Below, in pieces: positions 44,567-55,001 of a stretch of 64,000 bases of DNA. Numbering within the stretch: the first letter of the stretch is position 1; the number at the start of each line of letters is the position of its first letter. The translations under genes and the position numbers were made by a program. This DNA comes from Brevundimonas vitisensis (GTDB lineage: Bacteria > Pseudomonadota > Alphaproteobacteria > Caulobacterales > Caulobacteraceae): the NCBI RefSeq assembly GCF_016656965.1, contig NZ_CP067977.1, forward strand, positions 682,001-746,000. Reading direction: 5' to 3'. The notes below the pieces were generated by a model, which worked only from the letters and a program-made list of their open reading frames with translations, was not told the origin of the DNA and searched no databases.

Positions 44567-45585
44567 CGCCCCCCGGTCAGGAAACGGGCGGGATCGAAGG
44601 CGGCGGCCTGCGGGCCCGGCGGCTGCCCCTGGACCGCATCGGCTAGGATCGCACCGGCCAGAGGACCCAGCAGCCAGCCATTGCGGCGAGGTGCCAGGGC
44701 CAACCAAAGGCCGGGCAGCCCCGCAGATCCGATCAGGGGAAGTCCATCCGGCGTCGCGCCACGAATACCGACTCTCCAGGTGACCGCCTGCGCCCCTGGC
44801 ACCGCGGAGCCCGTATTGGCCCGAACGAGGGCCAGGCCGCCCTCCTCATCGGGATCCAGGTCGGTTCGTCCCGGCTCCATCGTCGCGCCGATCACCCGGC
44901 CCCCTGTCGCCGGGGCGATGTAGCCATGCGGTCCCCGGACCGTCCGATCGTTCGAGGCACCGGCGAGAAATCCGATCTGCCCCCGGATCGGCGTGACCAC
45001 GCCCGCCAAGGCCCTGACGGAAGGCGGCAGATCAAGGGCGGCGACCCCGGCCCCCGCAGCGATGACCAGATGACCTGCGGACAGGGTCCTGTCGTCTTGC
45101 AACGTGACCTGCCAGTTCTGTGAGCAGGGCGCGATCGCCTTGACCATGGCCTGGACCGACGTGACCCCTCCGACGGCCCTGAGCGCAGCCAGAGCCGCCA
45201 CCGGATCCGTCCGCCAGTCGTCGGGGGTAAAGGCCGCGTCATTATCTGCGTCTGCCGCAAATCCCAGAGCCGTCAGGCGGCCTGCGATAGGCGCCGCGTC
45301 CGGGCCGGACCAGGCGGCCCCCTCTCGATACAGCGGCAATCCAAATCGCGCGGCGAAATCCGGCCAGGCCTCGCGCGCGCCCAGAAACAGGCGTGCGCGT
45401 TCAGGGTCGTCGCCATCCGCCAGAGTCTCGAACGCCGGAGCGATCATGCCGGCGGCCACGGATGATGCGTTGGTCCCGCCCGGATCGATGACGGTGGCGG
45501 TCAGTCCGCGCCTCGCCAGGGTCGCAGCGGTGCAGAGACCCAGCACACCGGCGCCGACAACGATGACATCAGCAGAGGAAGACAC
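44536..45585 (-). CDS. FAD-dependent amine oxidase, ThiO (glycine oxidase)-like
   Basis: 349 residues from GTG 45585; TTG 45621 is possible. N-terminal ADP-binding loop VIVVGAGVLGLCTAATLARR, SSVAAGMIAP, and the C-terminal VGIRGATPDGLPLIGSA and APRRNGWLLGPLAGA match the DAO/GO superfamily, closest in layout to ThiO. ThiO oxidises glycine to dehydroglycine for ThiG, which fits the presence of thiS, thiG and thiE in this window, although it is not next to them. A D-amino-acid dehydrogenase role cannot be excluded. Its 3' end overlaps the methyltransferase gene by 31 nt. Confidence 0.85.
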   Translation of the reverse strand: MSSSADVIVVGAGVLGLCTAATLARRGLTATVIDPGGTNASSVAAGMIAPAFETLADGDDPERARLFLGAREAWPDFAARFGLPLYREGAAWSGPDAAPIAGRLTALGFAADADNDAAFTPDDWRTDPVAALAALRAVGGVTSVQAMVKAIAPCSQNWQVTLQDDRTLSAGHLVIAAGAGVAALDLPPSVRALAGVVTPIRGQIGFLAGASNDRTVRGPHGYIAPATGGRVIGATMEPGRTDLDPDEEGGLALVRANTGSAVPGAQAVTWRVGIRGATPDGLPLIGSAGLPGLWLALAPRRNGWLLGPLAGAILADAVQGQPPGPQAAAFDPARFLTGGRQAASREDSD

Positions 45586-45645
45586 GGGGGGTCTGATCGT
45601 CCCCCCGCCGTCAGATTGCAAGGGCTGTGACGCCTGCCGGTTCGC

Positions 45646-47490
45646 CTATTCCGCCGCGATGGCTGCCGTGCGCTGGTCTTCCAGACGCTGAACCAGCGCG
45701 GCCTGCTGGGCCCACAGCCGGGCCGGCAGACGGTCGCCGAACCGGGCATAGAAGTCCGGGATCAGCGCCGCTTCCTCGGCCCAGACCTCTGCATCGACGT
45801 CCAACAGGGTTGAAAGGGCGGCCTCGGACAGGTCCAGTCCTGACAAGTCCAGCGAGGCCCGGGTCGGCACACGGCCAACAGGCGTATCGACCGCCTCGGC
45901 CTCGCCATCCAGGCGCTCGGCGATCCACTTCAGGACGCGGGCATTGTCGCCGAAGCCGGGCCAGACAAACTGGCCGTCCTGGCCCTTGCGGAACCAGTTG
46001 ACGAAATACAGGCGCGGCAGCTTGGCCGCGTCCGCCTTGTCGCCCAGAGCCAGCCAGTGCGCGAAATAGTCCCCCATGTTGTAGCCGCAGAAGGGCAGCA
46101 TGGCGAAAGGATCGCGGCGCAGCTCGCCCAGCTTGTTCTCGGCCGCCGCTGTGCCTTCGGACGCCACCGTCGAGCCCATGAAGACCCCGTGCTCCCAGTC
46201 GAAGGCCTCGGTCACCAGAGGCACGGCACTGGCGCGGCGTCCGCCGAACAGGATGGCATCGATCGGCACGCCCTTGGGATCCTCCCACTCCGGCGCGATG
46301 GTCGGGCACTGATGAGCCGGAGCGGCGAAACGGGCATTGGGGTGGGCGGCGGGCTCACCCGAGGCCGGATCGTGAGGCTTGCCCTTCCAGTTGGTCAGGT
46401 TGGCAGGGGCCTGTTTCGTCAGGCCTTCCCACCAGACGTCGCCATCCTCGGTCAGGGCGGTGTTGGTGAAGACGGTGTTGGTGGCCAGGGTTTCCAGCGC
46501 GTTGTGATTGGTGTTGCGGCTTGTGCCGGGAGCCACGCCGAAGAAGCCGGCCTCCGGGTTCACGGCGTAAAGTCGGCCATCGTCGCCAAAGCGCATCCAG
46601 GCGATGTCATCGCCCACCGTCTCGGCCTTCCAGCCGGGGATGGTCGGCTGGAGCATGGCCAGATTGGTCTTGCCGCAGGCCGAGGGGAAGGCGGCGGCGA
46701 CATATTTGGCGCGGCCCTTCGGGTCGGTCAGCTTCAGGATCAGCATATGCTCGGCCAGCCAGCCCTCGTCGCGGGCCATGACCGAGGCGATGCGCAGCGC
46801 ATAGCATTTCTTGCCCAACAGGGCGTTGCCGCCATAGCCGGAGCCATAGGACCAGATCTCGCGCGTTTCGGGGAAGTGCACGATCCATTTGTCGTCGTTG
46901 CACGGCCAGGGCACGTCGGCCTGACCCTCCGCCAGCGGAGCACCCAGGGTGTGGACCGCAGGCACGAAGACGCCGTCATCACCCAGCACCTCCAGTGCCG
47001 GCTGACCCATCCGGGTCATGGTGCCCATGGACACGGCGACATAGCCGCTGTCGGTGATCTCGACGCCCAGGGCGCTGATGGGCGAGCCGAGCGGCCCCAT
47101 CGAGAAGGGCACCACATACATGGTCCGCCCGGCCATGCAGCCGTCGAACAGACCATCCAGCCGGGCGCGCATCTCGACCGGATCGGACCAGTTGTTGGTA
47201 GGTCCGGCGTCCGCCTGATCCGCCGAACAGATGAAGGTGCGGCTTTCCACACGGGCGACGTCACGGGGATCGGAGGCGGCGTAATAACATCCAGGCCGCT
47301 TGGTCTGATCCAGTTCGCGCAAAGTCCCCTTCCCGATCAGGTTGGCGATGATGGCCTGTTTTTCCGCTTCGGAGCCGTCGCACCAGTGGACGCGTGCAGG
47401 GCGGGTCAGGGATGCAATCTGCTCAACCCAGGCCACGAGCCGGGCGTGATTGGTCGGGGCCGGATGAAGGCCGGGGATCGATGGGGTCAC
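45646..47490 (-). CDS. pckG: Phosphoenolpyruvate carboxykinase (GTP)
   Basis: 614 residues, the GTP-dependent type (not the ATP-dependent PckA). Converts oxaloacetate and GTP to PEP and CO2 for gluconeogenesis. The signature [13 protein letters not shown] (269-281, active C272 and K274), [15 protein letters not shown] and NNWSDP are diagnostic. Single gene, divergent from the DUF938 gene across about 200 bp, where I see no distinctive regulatory element. Confidence 0.96.
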   Translation of the reverse strand: MTPSIPGLHPAPTNHARLVAWVEQIASLTRPARVHWCDGSEAEKQAIIANLIGKGTLRELDQTKRPGCYYAASDPRDVARVESRTFICSADQADAGPTNNWSDPVEMRARLDGLFDGCMAGRTMYVVPFSMGPLGSPISALGVEITDSGYVAVSMGTMTRMGQPALEVLGDDGVFVPAVHTLGAPLAEGQADVPWPCNDDKWIVHFPETREIWSYGSGYGGNALLGKKCYALRIASVMARDEGWLAEHMLILKLTDPKGRAKYVAAAFPSACGKTNLAMLQPTIPGWKAETVGDDIAWMRFGDDGRLYAVNPEAGFFGVAPGTSRNTNHNALETLATNTVFTNTALTEDGDVWWEGLTKQAPANLTNWKGKPHDPASGEPAAHPNARFAAPAHQCPTIAPEWEDPKGVPIDAILFGGRRASAVPLVTEAFDWEHGVFMGSTVASEGTAAAENKLGELRRDPFAMLPFCGYNMGDYFAHWLALGDKADAAKLPRLYFVNWFRKGQDGQFVWPGFGDNARVLKWIAERLDGEAEAVDTPVGRVPTRASLDLSGLDLSEAALSTLLDVDAEVWAEEAALIPDFYARFGDRLPARLWAQQAALVQRLEDQRTAAIAAE

Positions 47491-47692
47491 TGGTTACGCT
47501 CCTGAACGTCGACCCGGCGATCTGACGCCGCCGTAGCCGTGATGCGCGTTATCACGCTTTGTTTCAGGCGAAAGACACCCAAGTCGCCGCCGCGTCAACC
47601 TCGGCAAGTTTCGACCTCTGGTGGGCGGGACAGTCGAAAGGGTCGCGCATTTTCCGGTCGCAGGAGGGCCGGGTGTCCGATATCGCTTCGGC

Positions 47693-48328
47693 ATGCAGAC
47701 CATGGACTCGACCAACCGTTTGGAAGACGGAGCCCTGTCGTCACCGGCAGCGCAGCGGAATGCCCAGGCGATTCTGGACATCCTGAAGGCTCACCTTCCG
47801 GCACGGGGACCGGTGCTGGAGATCGCGTCCGGCACGGGGCTGCATGCCGCCACCTTCGCTGCCGCACTTCCCGATGTGCACTGGATTCCCAGCGATCCGG
47901 ATCCAGAAGCGCGAGCCAGTCTGAGAGCATGGAAAGCGCGCACCGGCCTGGCCAATCTTGCCGAACCGCTCGCGCTGGATGTCGAGCGGGCCGAGACCTG
48001 GCCACAGGCACCCCTGAACGCCATCGTCTGTATCAACATGATCCACATCAGCCCCTGGTCGGCGACGGAAGGGCTGATGGCCGGTGCCGGGCGGCTGCTG
48101 AGCAATCCCGGCGGGTTGCTGATGCTGTATGGTCCATATCGCGAGGCCGATATCGAGACAGCCCCCTCCAACGAGAGCTTCGACAGCGCGCTGAAGGCCC
48201 GCGACCCCTCATGGGGATTGCGTGATCGCGATGCCGTGGTGTCCGAGGCCCGGGCGCACGGCCTGCACCTGACGCTGCGGATCGCCATGCCGGCGAACAA
48301 CATCGTCCTGTTATTTAGGCGGGCGTGA
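47693..48328 (+). CDS. DUF938 SAM-dependent methyltransferase
   Basis: 211 residues from ATG 47693 (ATG 47702 also possible). Class I methyltransferase fold: VLEIASGTGLHAATFAAALP is motif I, WIPSDPD motif II, AIVCINMIHISPW motif III/IV, and a late NPGGLLMLYGPY. DUF938 enzymes are widespread with unknown substrate. The next gene begins 14 bp downstream, so it may be co-transcribed with the pseudouridine synthase. Confidence 0.88.
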   Translation: MQTMDSTNRLEDGALSSPAAQRNAQAILDILKAHLPARGPVLEIASGTGLHAATFAAALPDVHWIPSDPDPEARASLRAWKARTGLANLAEPLALDVERAETWPQAPLNAIVCINMIHISPWSATEGLMAGAGRLLSNPGGLLMLYGPYREADIETAPSNESFDSALKARDPSWGLRDRDAVVSEARAHGLHLTLRIAMPANNIVLLFRRA

Positions 48329-48342
48329 GTTAAGACCGGCCC

Positions 48343-49098
48343 ATGTCCCTGTCGCGCACCCACGACGGATCCGAGCCGGTCCGACTGAACAAATTCATGG
48401 GCCAGGCCGGGCTGTCGTCGCGGCGCGAGGCCGACGCCCTGATCGCCGAGGGACAGGTCTCCATCGACGGCGAAGTCGTGACCGACGCGGGGCGCAAGAT
48501 CGCACCGGGCCAGACCCTGACCCTGTCCGACCAGGCCGCCAAGGCCCTGGCCGCCGGGGTCACCCTCATGATCCACAAGCCCGTGGGCTATGTCTCCGGC
48601 CAGCCGGAACCCGACAAGATCCCGGCGGTACGCCTGCTGACGCTTCAGAATCGCATCGGCGAAGGTGAGGTACCGGCACCCAACGCCTCCCTGCCCCCGA
48701 TCGGTCGGCTGGATGAGGATTCGCGTGGCCTGCTGCTGCTCTCGTCCGACGGCGTGGTCGCCAAGGCCGTCATCGGACCGGAGTCGAACCTGGACAAGGA
48801 ATATCTGGTCCGGGTGAACGGGGACATTACCGAGAACAAGCTGAAGCTGCTGCGTTACGGCCTGCGTCTGGATGGACGGCAGCTAAAGCCTGCGCGGGTT
48901 TCGCGCATGGAATCCTTCAGGCTGAAATTCATCCTTCGCGAAGGTCGGAACCGTCAGATCCGGCGCATGTGCGAAATGCTGGACCTGGAGGTCGTCGACC
49001 TGATCCGCATCCGCATCGGCCCGCTGAAGCTGGACAACCTGCCCGAAGGCCGCTGGCGGATGCTGACCGCAGAAGAACGGGCGGCCCTGATCGGGTGA
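48343..49098 (+). CDS. RsuA/RluB/RluF-family rRNA pseudouridine synthase
   Basis: 251 residues. An N-terminal S4 RNA-binding domain (RLNKFMGQAGLSSRREADAL) is followed by the catalytic domain with IHKPVGYVSG and GRLDEDSRGLLLLSSDG, whose Asp attacks the target uridine, and LREGRNRQIRRMCEML. The spacing fits RluF/RsuA types; which rRNA position is modified cannot be read. Convergent with gatB, 9 bp apart. Confidence 0.93.
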   Translation: MSLSRTHDGSEPVRLNKFMGQAGLSSRREADALIAEGQVSIDGEVVTDAGRKIAPGQTLTLSDQAAKALAAGVTLMIHKPVGYVSGQPEPDKIPAVRLLTLQNRIGEGEVPAPNASLPPIGRLDEDSRGLLLLSSDGVVAKAVIGPESNLDKEYLVRVNGDITENKLKLLRYGLRLDGRQLKPARVSRMESFRLKFILREGRNRQIRRMCEMLDLEVVDLIRIRIGPLKLDNLPEGRWRMLTAEERAALIG

Positions 49099-49107
49099 TC
49101 CGGTCGC

Positions 49108-50610
49108 CTATTCCAGACCCAGCTTGGCTTTCAGGATGGCATTGACCGAGGCCGGGTTGGCCTTGCCGCCGGTGGCCTTCATGACCTGGCCGACGAACCA
49201 GCCGATGGCCTGGGGCTTTTCAGCGACGGCAGCGGCCTTGTCCGGGTTTGCCGCGATGATCTCGTCCACGGCCTGTTCGATCGCGCCGGTGTCGTTGACC
49301 TGAACCAGGCCGCGTGCCTCGACCACCTGACGGGGCGAGCCCTCGCTGGCCCAGACGTGGTCGAACACTTCCTTGGCAATCTTGGAGGAAATGACCTCTT
49401 CCTCGATCAGGGCCACCAGCTCAGCGACATGAGCGGCCGGCAGCGGGCTTTGCGAGAAATCCTTGCCGTCCGCCGCGAGGCGCGCGGACAGTTCATTGGT
49501 GACCCAGTTGGCGACCAGCTTGGCGTCGCGGCCCTTGGCCGCTTCCTCGAAATAGTCGGCCTTGGCCTGTTCCGAGATCAGGACGACGGCGTCGTACTGT
49601 GACAGGCCGTACTGCGACATCAGGCGTCGGCGCTTCTCGTCCGGCAACTCGGGCAGATGGGCCTTGATCTCGTCGATCCAGGCCTGCTCCAGTTCAAGCG
49701 GCAGAAGATCAGGATCGGGGAAGTAGCGGTAATCGTTCGCCTCTTCCTTGGATCGCATCGAGCGGGTCTCGCCAGCCGTGGGATCGTACAGGCGGGTCTC
49801 CTGCACGACCTGGCCGCCGTCCTCCAGGATCTCGATCTGGCGACGGGCCTCATAGTTGATGGCCTGGCTGATGAAGCGGAACGAGTTCACATTCTTGATC
49901 TCGCAGCGCGTGCCCAGATGGCTGAAGTCGCCGGTTTCCTTGAACTTGGCGTACTGGCCCTCGCGGCAGACCGAGACGTTGACGTCGGCGCGCAGATTGC
50001 CCTTTTCCATGTCGCCGTCGCAGGTGCCCAGATAGATCAGGATGGTCCGGATTTTCTTCACATAGGCGACCGCTTCCTCGGGCGAACGGATGTCCGGCTT
50101 GGAGACGATCTCCATCAGGGCCGTGCCCGCCCGGTTCAGATCGACATAGGATTCGCTGGGCGACAGATCGTGGATCAGCTTGCCCGCATCCTGTTCCAGG
50201 TGCAGCCGCTCGATGCCGACGTTGAAGAAGCTGCCGTCCTCGGCCTCGACCTCGACAACGCCCTCGCCGACGATGGGAAAATACAGCTGGCTGATCTGAT
50301 AGCCGGTCGGCAGGTCGGGATAGAAATAGTTCTTGCGATCGAACTGGCTGCGCCGGTTGATCTTCGCCTTCAGGCCCAGCCCGGTCTTGACCGCCTGTTC
50401 GACGCAGTGGCCGTTCAGCGTCGGCAGCATGCCGGGAAAGCCGGCATCCACCAACGAGACCTGCTCGTTCGGTCCAGCCCCAAAGCCGACGGCCGCGCCG
50501 GAGAACAGCTTGGCACGCGAGGCGACCTGGGCGTGGATCTCCAGCCCCATGACGATTTCCCAGGCTCCGGTGCGGCCCTGGATCAGTTTGCTGCGGGTGG
50601 TGTCGGTCAT
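49108..50610 (-). CDS. gatB: Asp-tRNA(Asn)/Glu-tRNA(Gln) amidotransferase subunit B
   Basis: 500 residues. Kinase-like cradle domain ([50 protein letters not shown]) and a C-terminal YqeY tail ([20 protein letters not shown]). GatB phosphorylates the misacylated tRNA and receives ammonia from GatA. It is separated from gatCA by a small rightward gene (50710) and about 470 bp, so it is not in the same transcript unless readthrough occurs. Confidence 0.97.
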   Translation of the reverse strand: MTDTTRSKLIQGRTGAWEIVMGLEIHAQVASRAKLFSGAAVGFGAGPNEQVSLVDAGFPGMLPTLNGHCVEQAVKTGLGLKAKINRRSQFDRKNYFYPDLPTGYQISQLYFPIVGEGVVEVEAEDGSFFNVGIERLHLEQDAGKLIHDLSPSESYVDLNRAGTALMEIVSKPDIRSPEEAVAYVKKIRTILIYLGTCDGDMEKGNLRADVNVSVCREGQYAKFKETGDFSHLGTRCEIKNVNSFRFISQAINYEARRQIEILEDGGQVVQETRLYDPTAGETRSMRSKEEANDYRYFPDPDLLPLELEQAWIDEIKAHLPELPDEKRRRLMSQYGLSQYDAVVLISEQAKADYFEEAAKGRDAKLVANWVTNELSARLAADGKDFSQSPLPAAHVAELVALIEEEVISSKIAKEVFDHVWASEGSPRQVVEARGLVQVNDTGAIEQAVDEIIAANPDKAAAVAEKPQAIGWFVGQVMKATGGKANPASVNAILKAKLGLE

Positions 50611-50709
50611 GATCGGTCTTTAGCGCCCGCCGCGGCGGGATGAAAGTTCATGTCTTGAGCGCGTCACGAAAACAGGATCATCTGACGCTGGTATTCATCG
50701 GAGCCGACT

Positions 50710-51027
50710 ATGTCCAAATTTACCGCCGCCCTCGCCGCCGTCGCCCTGGCTTCGGCTTCTCTGATCGGCACCACCGCCCTGGCCGAGATTTCCGCCACGG
50801 CCGCCGCGCCCAACCCCACCGTCGACGATTCCATCGCCGACCTGCTGGCCGATCCCGACACCGCCGCCATTATGGAAAAGCACCTGCCGGGGATTTCCCA
50901 GCACCCGGCCCTGCCGCAGTTCCAGGACATGACGCTGGATCAGGTCATGCCCTACTCGCAGGGTGCCGTGACCGCTGAAATCATCGAAGCCATCGACGCC
51001 GACATCAAGGCGCTTCCGGCGGAGTGA
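50710..51027 (+). CDS. Small exported hypothetical protein
   Basis: 105 residues; ATG 50710 with GGAG 7 nt upstream. Signal peptide 1-25 (ASLIGTTALAE). The mature part is acidic and helical, with DSIADLLADPDTAAIMEKHL followed by QDMTLDQVMPYSQGAVT. The pattern of a short DPDTAAIM helix resembles small periplasmic proteins seen in Caulobacterales, of unknown role. It is wedged between gatB and gatA, facing the opposite way. Confidence 0.7.
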   Translation: MSKFTAALAAVALASASLIGTTALAEISATAAAPNPTVDDSIADLLADPDTAAIMEKHLPGISQHPALPQFQDMTLDQVMPYSQGAVTAEIIEAIDADIKALPAE

Positions 51028-51035
51028 CCATGGCC

Positions 51036-51058
51036 GCCCTCTCCCGTCGGGAGAGGGC
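51036..51058. terminator. Hairpin between convergent small gene and gatA
   Basis: A perfect 10-bp stem (GCCCTCTCCC with GGGAGAGGGC, loop GTC) in the 49-bp gap between two convergent stop codons. There is no T-run, so it may instead be a half-unit of the intergenic hairpin repeats found at 29.1 kb. Confidence 0.55.
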
Positions 51059-51076
51059 ACTAGCGGCCCGAGGGTT

Positions 51077-52555
51077 CTACCACCACCGCTCCGGTCGGCC
51101 GACGGCGCCGGCGGCTTTTTCCAGGGCGCCGGCCACCTGGAAGACGGTGGCCTCGTCCAGGGCCTTGCCGATGACCTGGAGCCCCAGGGGCAGGCCGTTG
51201 GCATCGACGCCGGCGGGCACCGAGATGCCGGGCAGGCCCGCCAGGTTGGCGGTGACGGTGAAGATGTCGTTCAGATACATCTGCAGCGGGTCGATCTGCT
51301 TGTCGCCCAGGGCAAAGGCCGCCGACGGCGTGGACGGCGTCAGGATGGCGTCCACCTGGTCCCAGACACGGTCGAAATCCTCGGCGATGCGGCGACGGAC
51401 CTTCAGCGCACGGACGTAATAGGCGTCGTAGAATCCGGCCGACAGCACATAGGCCCCGATGATCAGGCGGCGCTTGACCTCATTGCCGAACCCCTCGGCA
51501 CGGCTGCTCTCATAGAGGTCCGTGAGCGACGCGGTCCCCTCGGCGCGATGGCCGAAGCGCATGCCGTCATAACGGGCCAGGTTGGACGAGGCCTCCGCCG
51601 GGGCGACGATGTAATAGGTCGGCAGGGCGTATTTGGTGTGCGGCAGGCTGATGGGCACGATCTCGCACCCGGCATCCTTCAGCCAGTCCATGCCGTCGGC
51701 CCACAGCTTCTGGATCGCGTCGGGCATGCCGTCGACGACATATTCGGACGGCACACCGATCCGCAGGCCCTTGACCGAGCGTCCGACCGAGGCGGACCAA
51801 TCGGGCGTGGGGATGTCCAGGCTGGTCGAATCCTTGGGATCGAACGAGCACATGGAGGTCAGCAGCAGGGCCGCATCCTCGACGGTGCGCGCGATCGGCC
51901 CGGCCTGATCCAGCGAACTGGCGAAGGCCACCATGCCATAGCGGCTGGCCCGGCCATAGGTCGGCTTGATCCCGACGGTGCCGGTAAAGGCTGCCGGTTG
52001 CCGGATGGACCCGCCGGTGTCCGAGGCCGTAGCCGCCAGACAAAGGTCCGCCGCGACCGCCGAGGCCGAACCGCCGGAGCTGCCGCCCGGCGTCAGCTCA
52101 GCGTTGGAGCTGTTTGATTTCCAGGGATTAACCACCGGACCAAACGCCGAGGTCTCGTTCGACGAGCCCATGGCGAACTCGTCCATGTTCAGCTTGCCCA
52201 GCATCACTGCGCCGTCGCGCCACAGATTGGCGGTGACGGTGGACTCATAAGGCGGCACGAAGCCCCGCAGCATGTTGGACCCGGCGGCCGTCTGGACGCC
52301 CTCAGTGCAGAACAGGTCCTTGATGCCCAGGGGCGCGCCTTCCAGCACGCCGCCCTGCCCGGCCTGCAGCCGCGCATCGGACGCGCGAGCCATGTCGATC
52401 GCCTTGTCGGCCGTCACCTCGACATAGGCGTTCAGAACCGGATTGGCGGCCTCGATGTTGGTCAGGAAGGCGCGGGTGATCTCTTCGGACGAAAAAGCCT
52501 TGGCCTTCAGGCCGTCGACGGCGGCCTTGAGTGTCAGTTGGGTGAGGTCGGTCAT
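51077..52555 (-). CDS. gatA: Asp-tRNA(Asn)/Glu-tRNA(Gln) amidotransferase subunit A
   Basis: 492 residues from ATG 52555. Amidase-signature enzyme that frees ammonia from glutamine. The catalytic triad is K79 (LGIKDLF), S159 (GGSSGGS) and nucleophile S183 ([10 protein letters not shown]). It starts 1 bp after the gatC stop. With gatB it makes Gln-tRNA and/or Asn-tRNA from misacylated precursors. Confidence 0.97.
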   Translation of the reverse strand: MTDLTQLTLKAAVDGLKAKAFSSEEITRAFLTNIEAANPVLNAYVEVTADKAIDMARASDARLQAGQGGVLEGAPLGIKDLFCTEGVQTAAGSNMLRGFVPPYESTVTANLWRDGAVMLGKLNMDEFAMGSSNETSAFGPVVNPWKSNSSNAELTPGGSSGGSASAVAADLCLAATASDTGGSIRQPAAFTGTVGIKPTYGRASRYGMVAFASSLDQAGPIARTVEDAALLLTSMCSFDPKDSTSLDIPTPDWSASVGRSVKGLRIGVPSEYVVDGMPDAIQKLWADGMDWLKDAGCEIVPISLPHTKYALPTYYIVAPAEASSNLARYDGMRFGHRAEGTASLTDLYESSRAEGFGNEVKRRLIIGAYVLSAGFYDAYYVRALKVRRRIAEDFDRVWDQVDAILTPSTPSAAFALGDKQIDPLQMYLNDIFTVTANLAGLPGISVPAGVDANGLPLGLQVIGKALDEATVFQVAGALEKAAGAVGRPERWW

Positions 52556-52556
52556 C

Positions 52557-52844
52557 CTATTCCACCACCTTGGGCACGACGAAGAAACCGTCGGCGGATC
52601 GCGGGGCATTGGCCAGGACGTCGGCGACCTTGCCGCCATCGGTGACGACGTCGTCACGCAGGCGCAGGACCTGGGCCACATTCGAGGTCATGGGCTCAAC
52701 ACCTTCCACATCGACTTCGCTGAGCTGGTCGATCCAGGCCAGGATACCGTTCAGCTCGCCCGCCAGGGGCTCCAGCCGGTCGTCAGGGGTCTTGATCCGG
52801 GCGAGGTGGGCGACCTTGCGCACCGTCGCGGCGTCGATGGCCAT
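52557..52844 (-). CDS. gatC: Asp-tRNA(Asn)/Glu-tRNA(Gln) amidotransferase subunit C
   Basis: 95 residues, the small belt subunit that wraps GatA and Gat[11 protein letters not shown] near the start, [20 protein letters not shown] and the C-terminal FFVVPKVVE are typical. The order gatC-gatA with almost no gap is the usual alphaproteobacterial one, with gatB separate. Confidence 0.96.
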   Translation of the reverse strand: MAIDAATVRKVAHLARIKTPDDRLEPLAGELNGILAWIDQLSEVDVEGVEPMTSNVAQVLRLRDDVVTDGGKVADVLANAPRSADGFFVVPKVVE

Positions 52845-52915
52845 GCGGCCCTCCGATAGTCAAATGCGAGAGGCGGTGACTAACGGCACAGGCCCGGATT
52901 CACAAGGATCACGCG

Positions 52916-53491
52916 TCAGGCAGCGGGCATGAAGCGCACATTCGGCGGCGCGTCGGGGCCCTGATCCACCGGGAAGGCGATGATGATGCGGCGCTTGCGC
53001 GATCCGATCGTGCCGGTATCGAGGTCCATGACGCTTTCCTCGACCTCGACGTCCACCTGTCCCGGCACCTCGTTCAGGACCGTGAAACTGAGGAAGTCGC
53101 CCAGCTGGAACACCCACCAGCCGTCCGCCGGACTGCGGAAGAAGGCGATGTAGGTATAGAGGCCGTTCATGGCCGGATCGCCGCCTGCCGTGCCGAACAG
53201 CTTGACCGTCCGCTCGCCCTGCAAAACCAGAGGCGCCACTTCGGTGACCGAAGCTGAAATCTGCAACATCGGTTCGGGCAGGGCCTTGACCGGCAGGCCG
53301 CGACCGGTCGGATTCAGAGGCTGGACGGGGCCGGTCGGTGTCGGCGCGGGTGGCGTCACCGGGGTGGCTTCCACGGGCTCTACCGCCTTGGGAGGGTCAT
53401 TGAAGGCGGCATAGGCCGCGTCGATCCGATCGCACCCCGCCAGCGCCATGGCCGCAGCGAGACCGGACAGGATCAGAAGGCGAGGCGTCAT
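52916..53491 (-). CDS. Putative lipoprotein
   Basis: 191 residues from ATG 53491; sequence upstream to 53548 is not signal-like. Lipobox LAGC at residues 17-20 (AAAMALAGCDRI), so the mature protein should be lipidated at the Cys. A Pro-rich linker (35-65) leads to a beta-rich domain with MLQISASVTEVAPLVLQGER and RRIIIAFPVDQGPDAPPNVR. Family not recognised. Divergent from ruvX. Confidence 0.75.
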   Translation of the reverse strand: MTPRLLILSGLAAAMALAGCDRIDAAYAAFNDPPKAVEPVEATPVTPPAPTPTGPVQPLNPTGRGLPVKALPEPMLQISASVTEVAPLVLQGERTVKLFGTAGGDPAMNGLYTYIAFFRSPADGWWVFQLGDFLSFTVLNEVPGQVDVEVEESVMDLDTGTIGSRKRRIIIAFPVDQGPDAPPNVRFMPAA

Positions 53492-53590
53492 GGCGGTGGC
53501 TCCCTTGCGAACACGTCGGAACCTGCGCCGGAAACCCGGACGCGACAACAGGCTTTGACGGATGGGCCCGGTCGGCCTAACCGACGCGGC

Positions 53591-54055
53591 GTGCCCGTTC
53601 TTGACCTGACCGACCTGCCTGCCGCCTGCCCGCCCGGAACCGCCTGGCTGGGGCTGGACCTGGGCGAAAAGACCATCGGCGTGGCTGCGTCGGACACCAG
53701 TCGGATGATCGCCAGTCCGCTGACGCTGATCCGCAAGACGAAATTCACCGACGACGCCCAGGCGCTGTTCCGGCTGATGGACGAGCGCAAGGTTTCCGCC
53801 CTGATCGTGGGCCTTCCCCTGAACATGGATGGGTCCGAGGGCCCGCGGGCCCAGTCGTGCCGCGCCTTTGCCCGCAACCTGGACCGCATCCGCCCGGTCA
53901 ACGTCGCCTTTCAGGACGAGCGGCTGTCGACCAGTGCCGTCGAGCGCTTTCTGATCGAAGACCTGGACCTGAACCGCAAGAGACGGGCAGGCGTCATCGA
54001 TCGCACGGCCGCTGCCTGGATCCTGCAGGGCGCGCTGGATCGCCTTCGTCCCTGA
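53591..54055 (+). CDS. ruvX: Putative Holliday junction resolvase RuvX/YqgF
   Basis: 154 residues from GTG 53591, chosen because homologues begin a few residues before LPAA-PPG; TTG 53555 would add 12. RNase H-like fold: GLDLGEKTIGVAASDTS (first Asp), VGLPLNMDGSEGPRAQ, FQDERLSTSAVERFL and DRTAAAWILQ (last Asp). YqgF proteins process the 5' end of pre-16S rRNA and have been proposed as resolvases. The stop TGA overlaps the next ATG by one base. Confidence 0.93.
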   Translation: MPVLDLTDLPAACPPGTAWLGLDLGEKTIGVAASDTSRMIASPLTLIRKTKFTDDAQALFRLMDERKVSALIVGLPLNMDGSEGPRAQSCRAFARNLDRIRPVNVAFQDERLSTSAVERFLIEDLDLNRKRRAGVIDRTAAAWILQGALDRLRP

Positions 54056-54978
54056 TGGCCGGTCTGTTCGCCGGGATCGTGCCGGTTTTTGTGCTGATCG
54101 CCATCGGCTATGGCCTCAGGAAATCGGACTTCCTGCCCGATGCCACCTGGCGGCCGATCGAGAAGCTCTCGATCAATCTGCTCTATCCCGGTTTCCTGAT
54201 CCCGGCGATCTGGCACGCCGACATTTCCGGCGGCGGTGCGGGGGCCGCCGGCGCGGCGGCCGTGACAACGGTGCTGATCATCTCGGCCATCACGCTCCTG
54301 GCCAAGCCGCTGATACGGCTTGAGGGCCCGTCCTATACCAGTGTGTTCCAGGGGGTGATCCGCTGGAACAGCTTTGTCTTCCTGCCGGTCATCCAGGCGG
54401 TCTATGGCCCCGACGGCCTGGCCCTGGCGGCGGTGGTGATCGCCGCGATGATCCCGGTGACCAACGTCCTGTGCGTCATCGTCCTGGTACGATGGGGCGC
54501 GGACCAGCGGACGATGTCGCCGCTGTCGCTGATCGGGGCCATTCTGTCCAATCCGATCCTGATCGCCTGCCTGGTGGGTCTGGCACTGAACTTTGCGCGC
54601 GTGCCGCGGCTTCCCGGCCTGTCCGACACGCTGGAACTGATCGGTGCGGCGGCCCTGCCGCTGGGTCTGATCGTGGCCGGAGCCGGGCTCAGCTTCGCTG
54701 AGGTGGCGCGGCGGCGCTGGACAGTGGGGGCCGTCTCAGTTGTCAAATTGGTCGTCACACCACCCGTGATGTGGGGGCTGTGTGTCCTTTATGGCGGCGA
54801 TGCCACCGCCCAGGGCATCGCCCTGCTGTGTGGTGCGGCCCCCGGTGCAGCGGCCAGCTATATGCTGGCGCGGCAGATGGGTGGGGATGCGCCCCTGATG
54901 GCCGGCGTGGTCGCCCTGACCACCGTCGGCAGTGCTGCAAGCATTCCGATCCTGCTGGCGCTATTCCATCTGGCTTGA
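54055..54978 (+). CDS. AEC-family transporter (auxin-efflux-carrier fold)
   Basis: 307 residues with about ten membrane helices in two inverted five-helix repeats. [20 protein letters not shown] at the start and the paired [15 protein letters not shown] and [15 protein letters not shown] segments at the end are typical of AEC/BASS-type permeases. The substrate, probably a small carboxylate, is not predictable. It starts on the last base of ruvX, and pyrB follows 24 bp later, so it may be carried in the ruvX-pyrB transcript. Confidence 0.88.
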   Translation: MAGLFAGIVPVFVLIAIGYGLRKSDFLPDATWRPIEKLSINLLYPGFLIPAIWHADISGGGAGAAGAAAVTTVLIISAITLLAKPLIRLEGPSYTSVFQGVIRWNSFVFLPVIQAVYGPDGLALAAVVIAAMIPVTNVLCVIVLVRWGADQRTMSPLSLIGAILSNPILIACLVGLALNFARVPRLPGLSDTLELIGAAALPLGLIVAGAGLSFAEVARRRWTVGAVSVVKLVVTPPVMWGLCVLYGGDATAQGIALLCGAAPGAAASYMLARQMGGDAPLMAGVVALTTVGSAASIPILLALFHLA

Positions 54979-55001
54979 ACCGCGCCTATAGCCGGGCCTC
55001 G

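Noticed and set aside
46057..47505. 482-codon open frame antisense to pckG
   Set aside because: Low-complexity Gly/His/Gln composition and full overlap with a certain pckG; no start signal.
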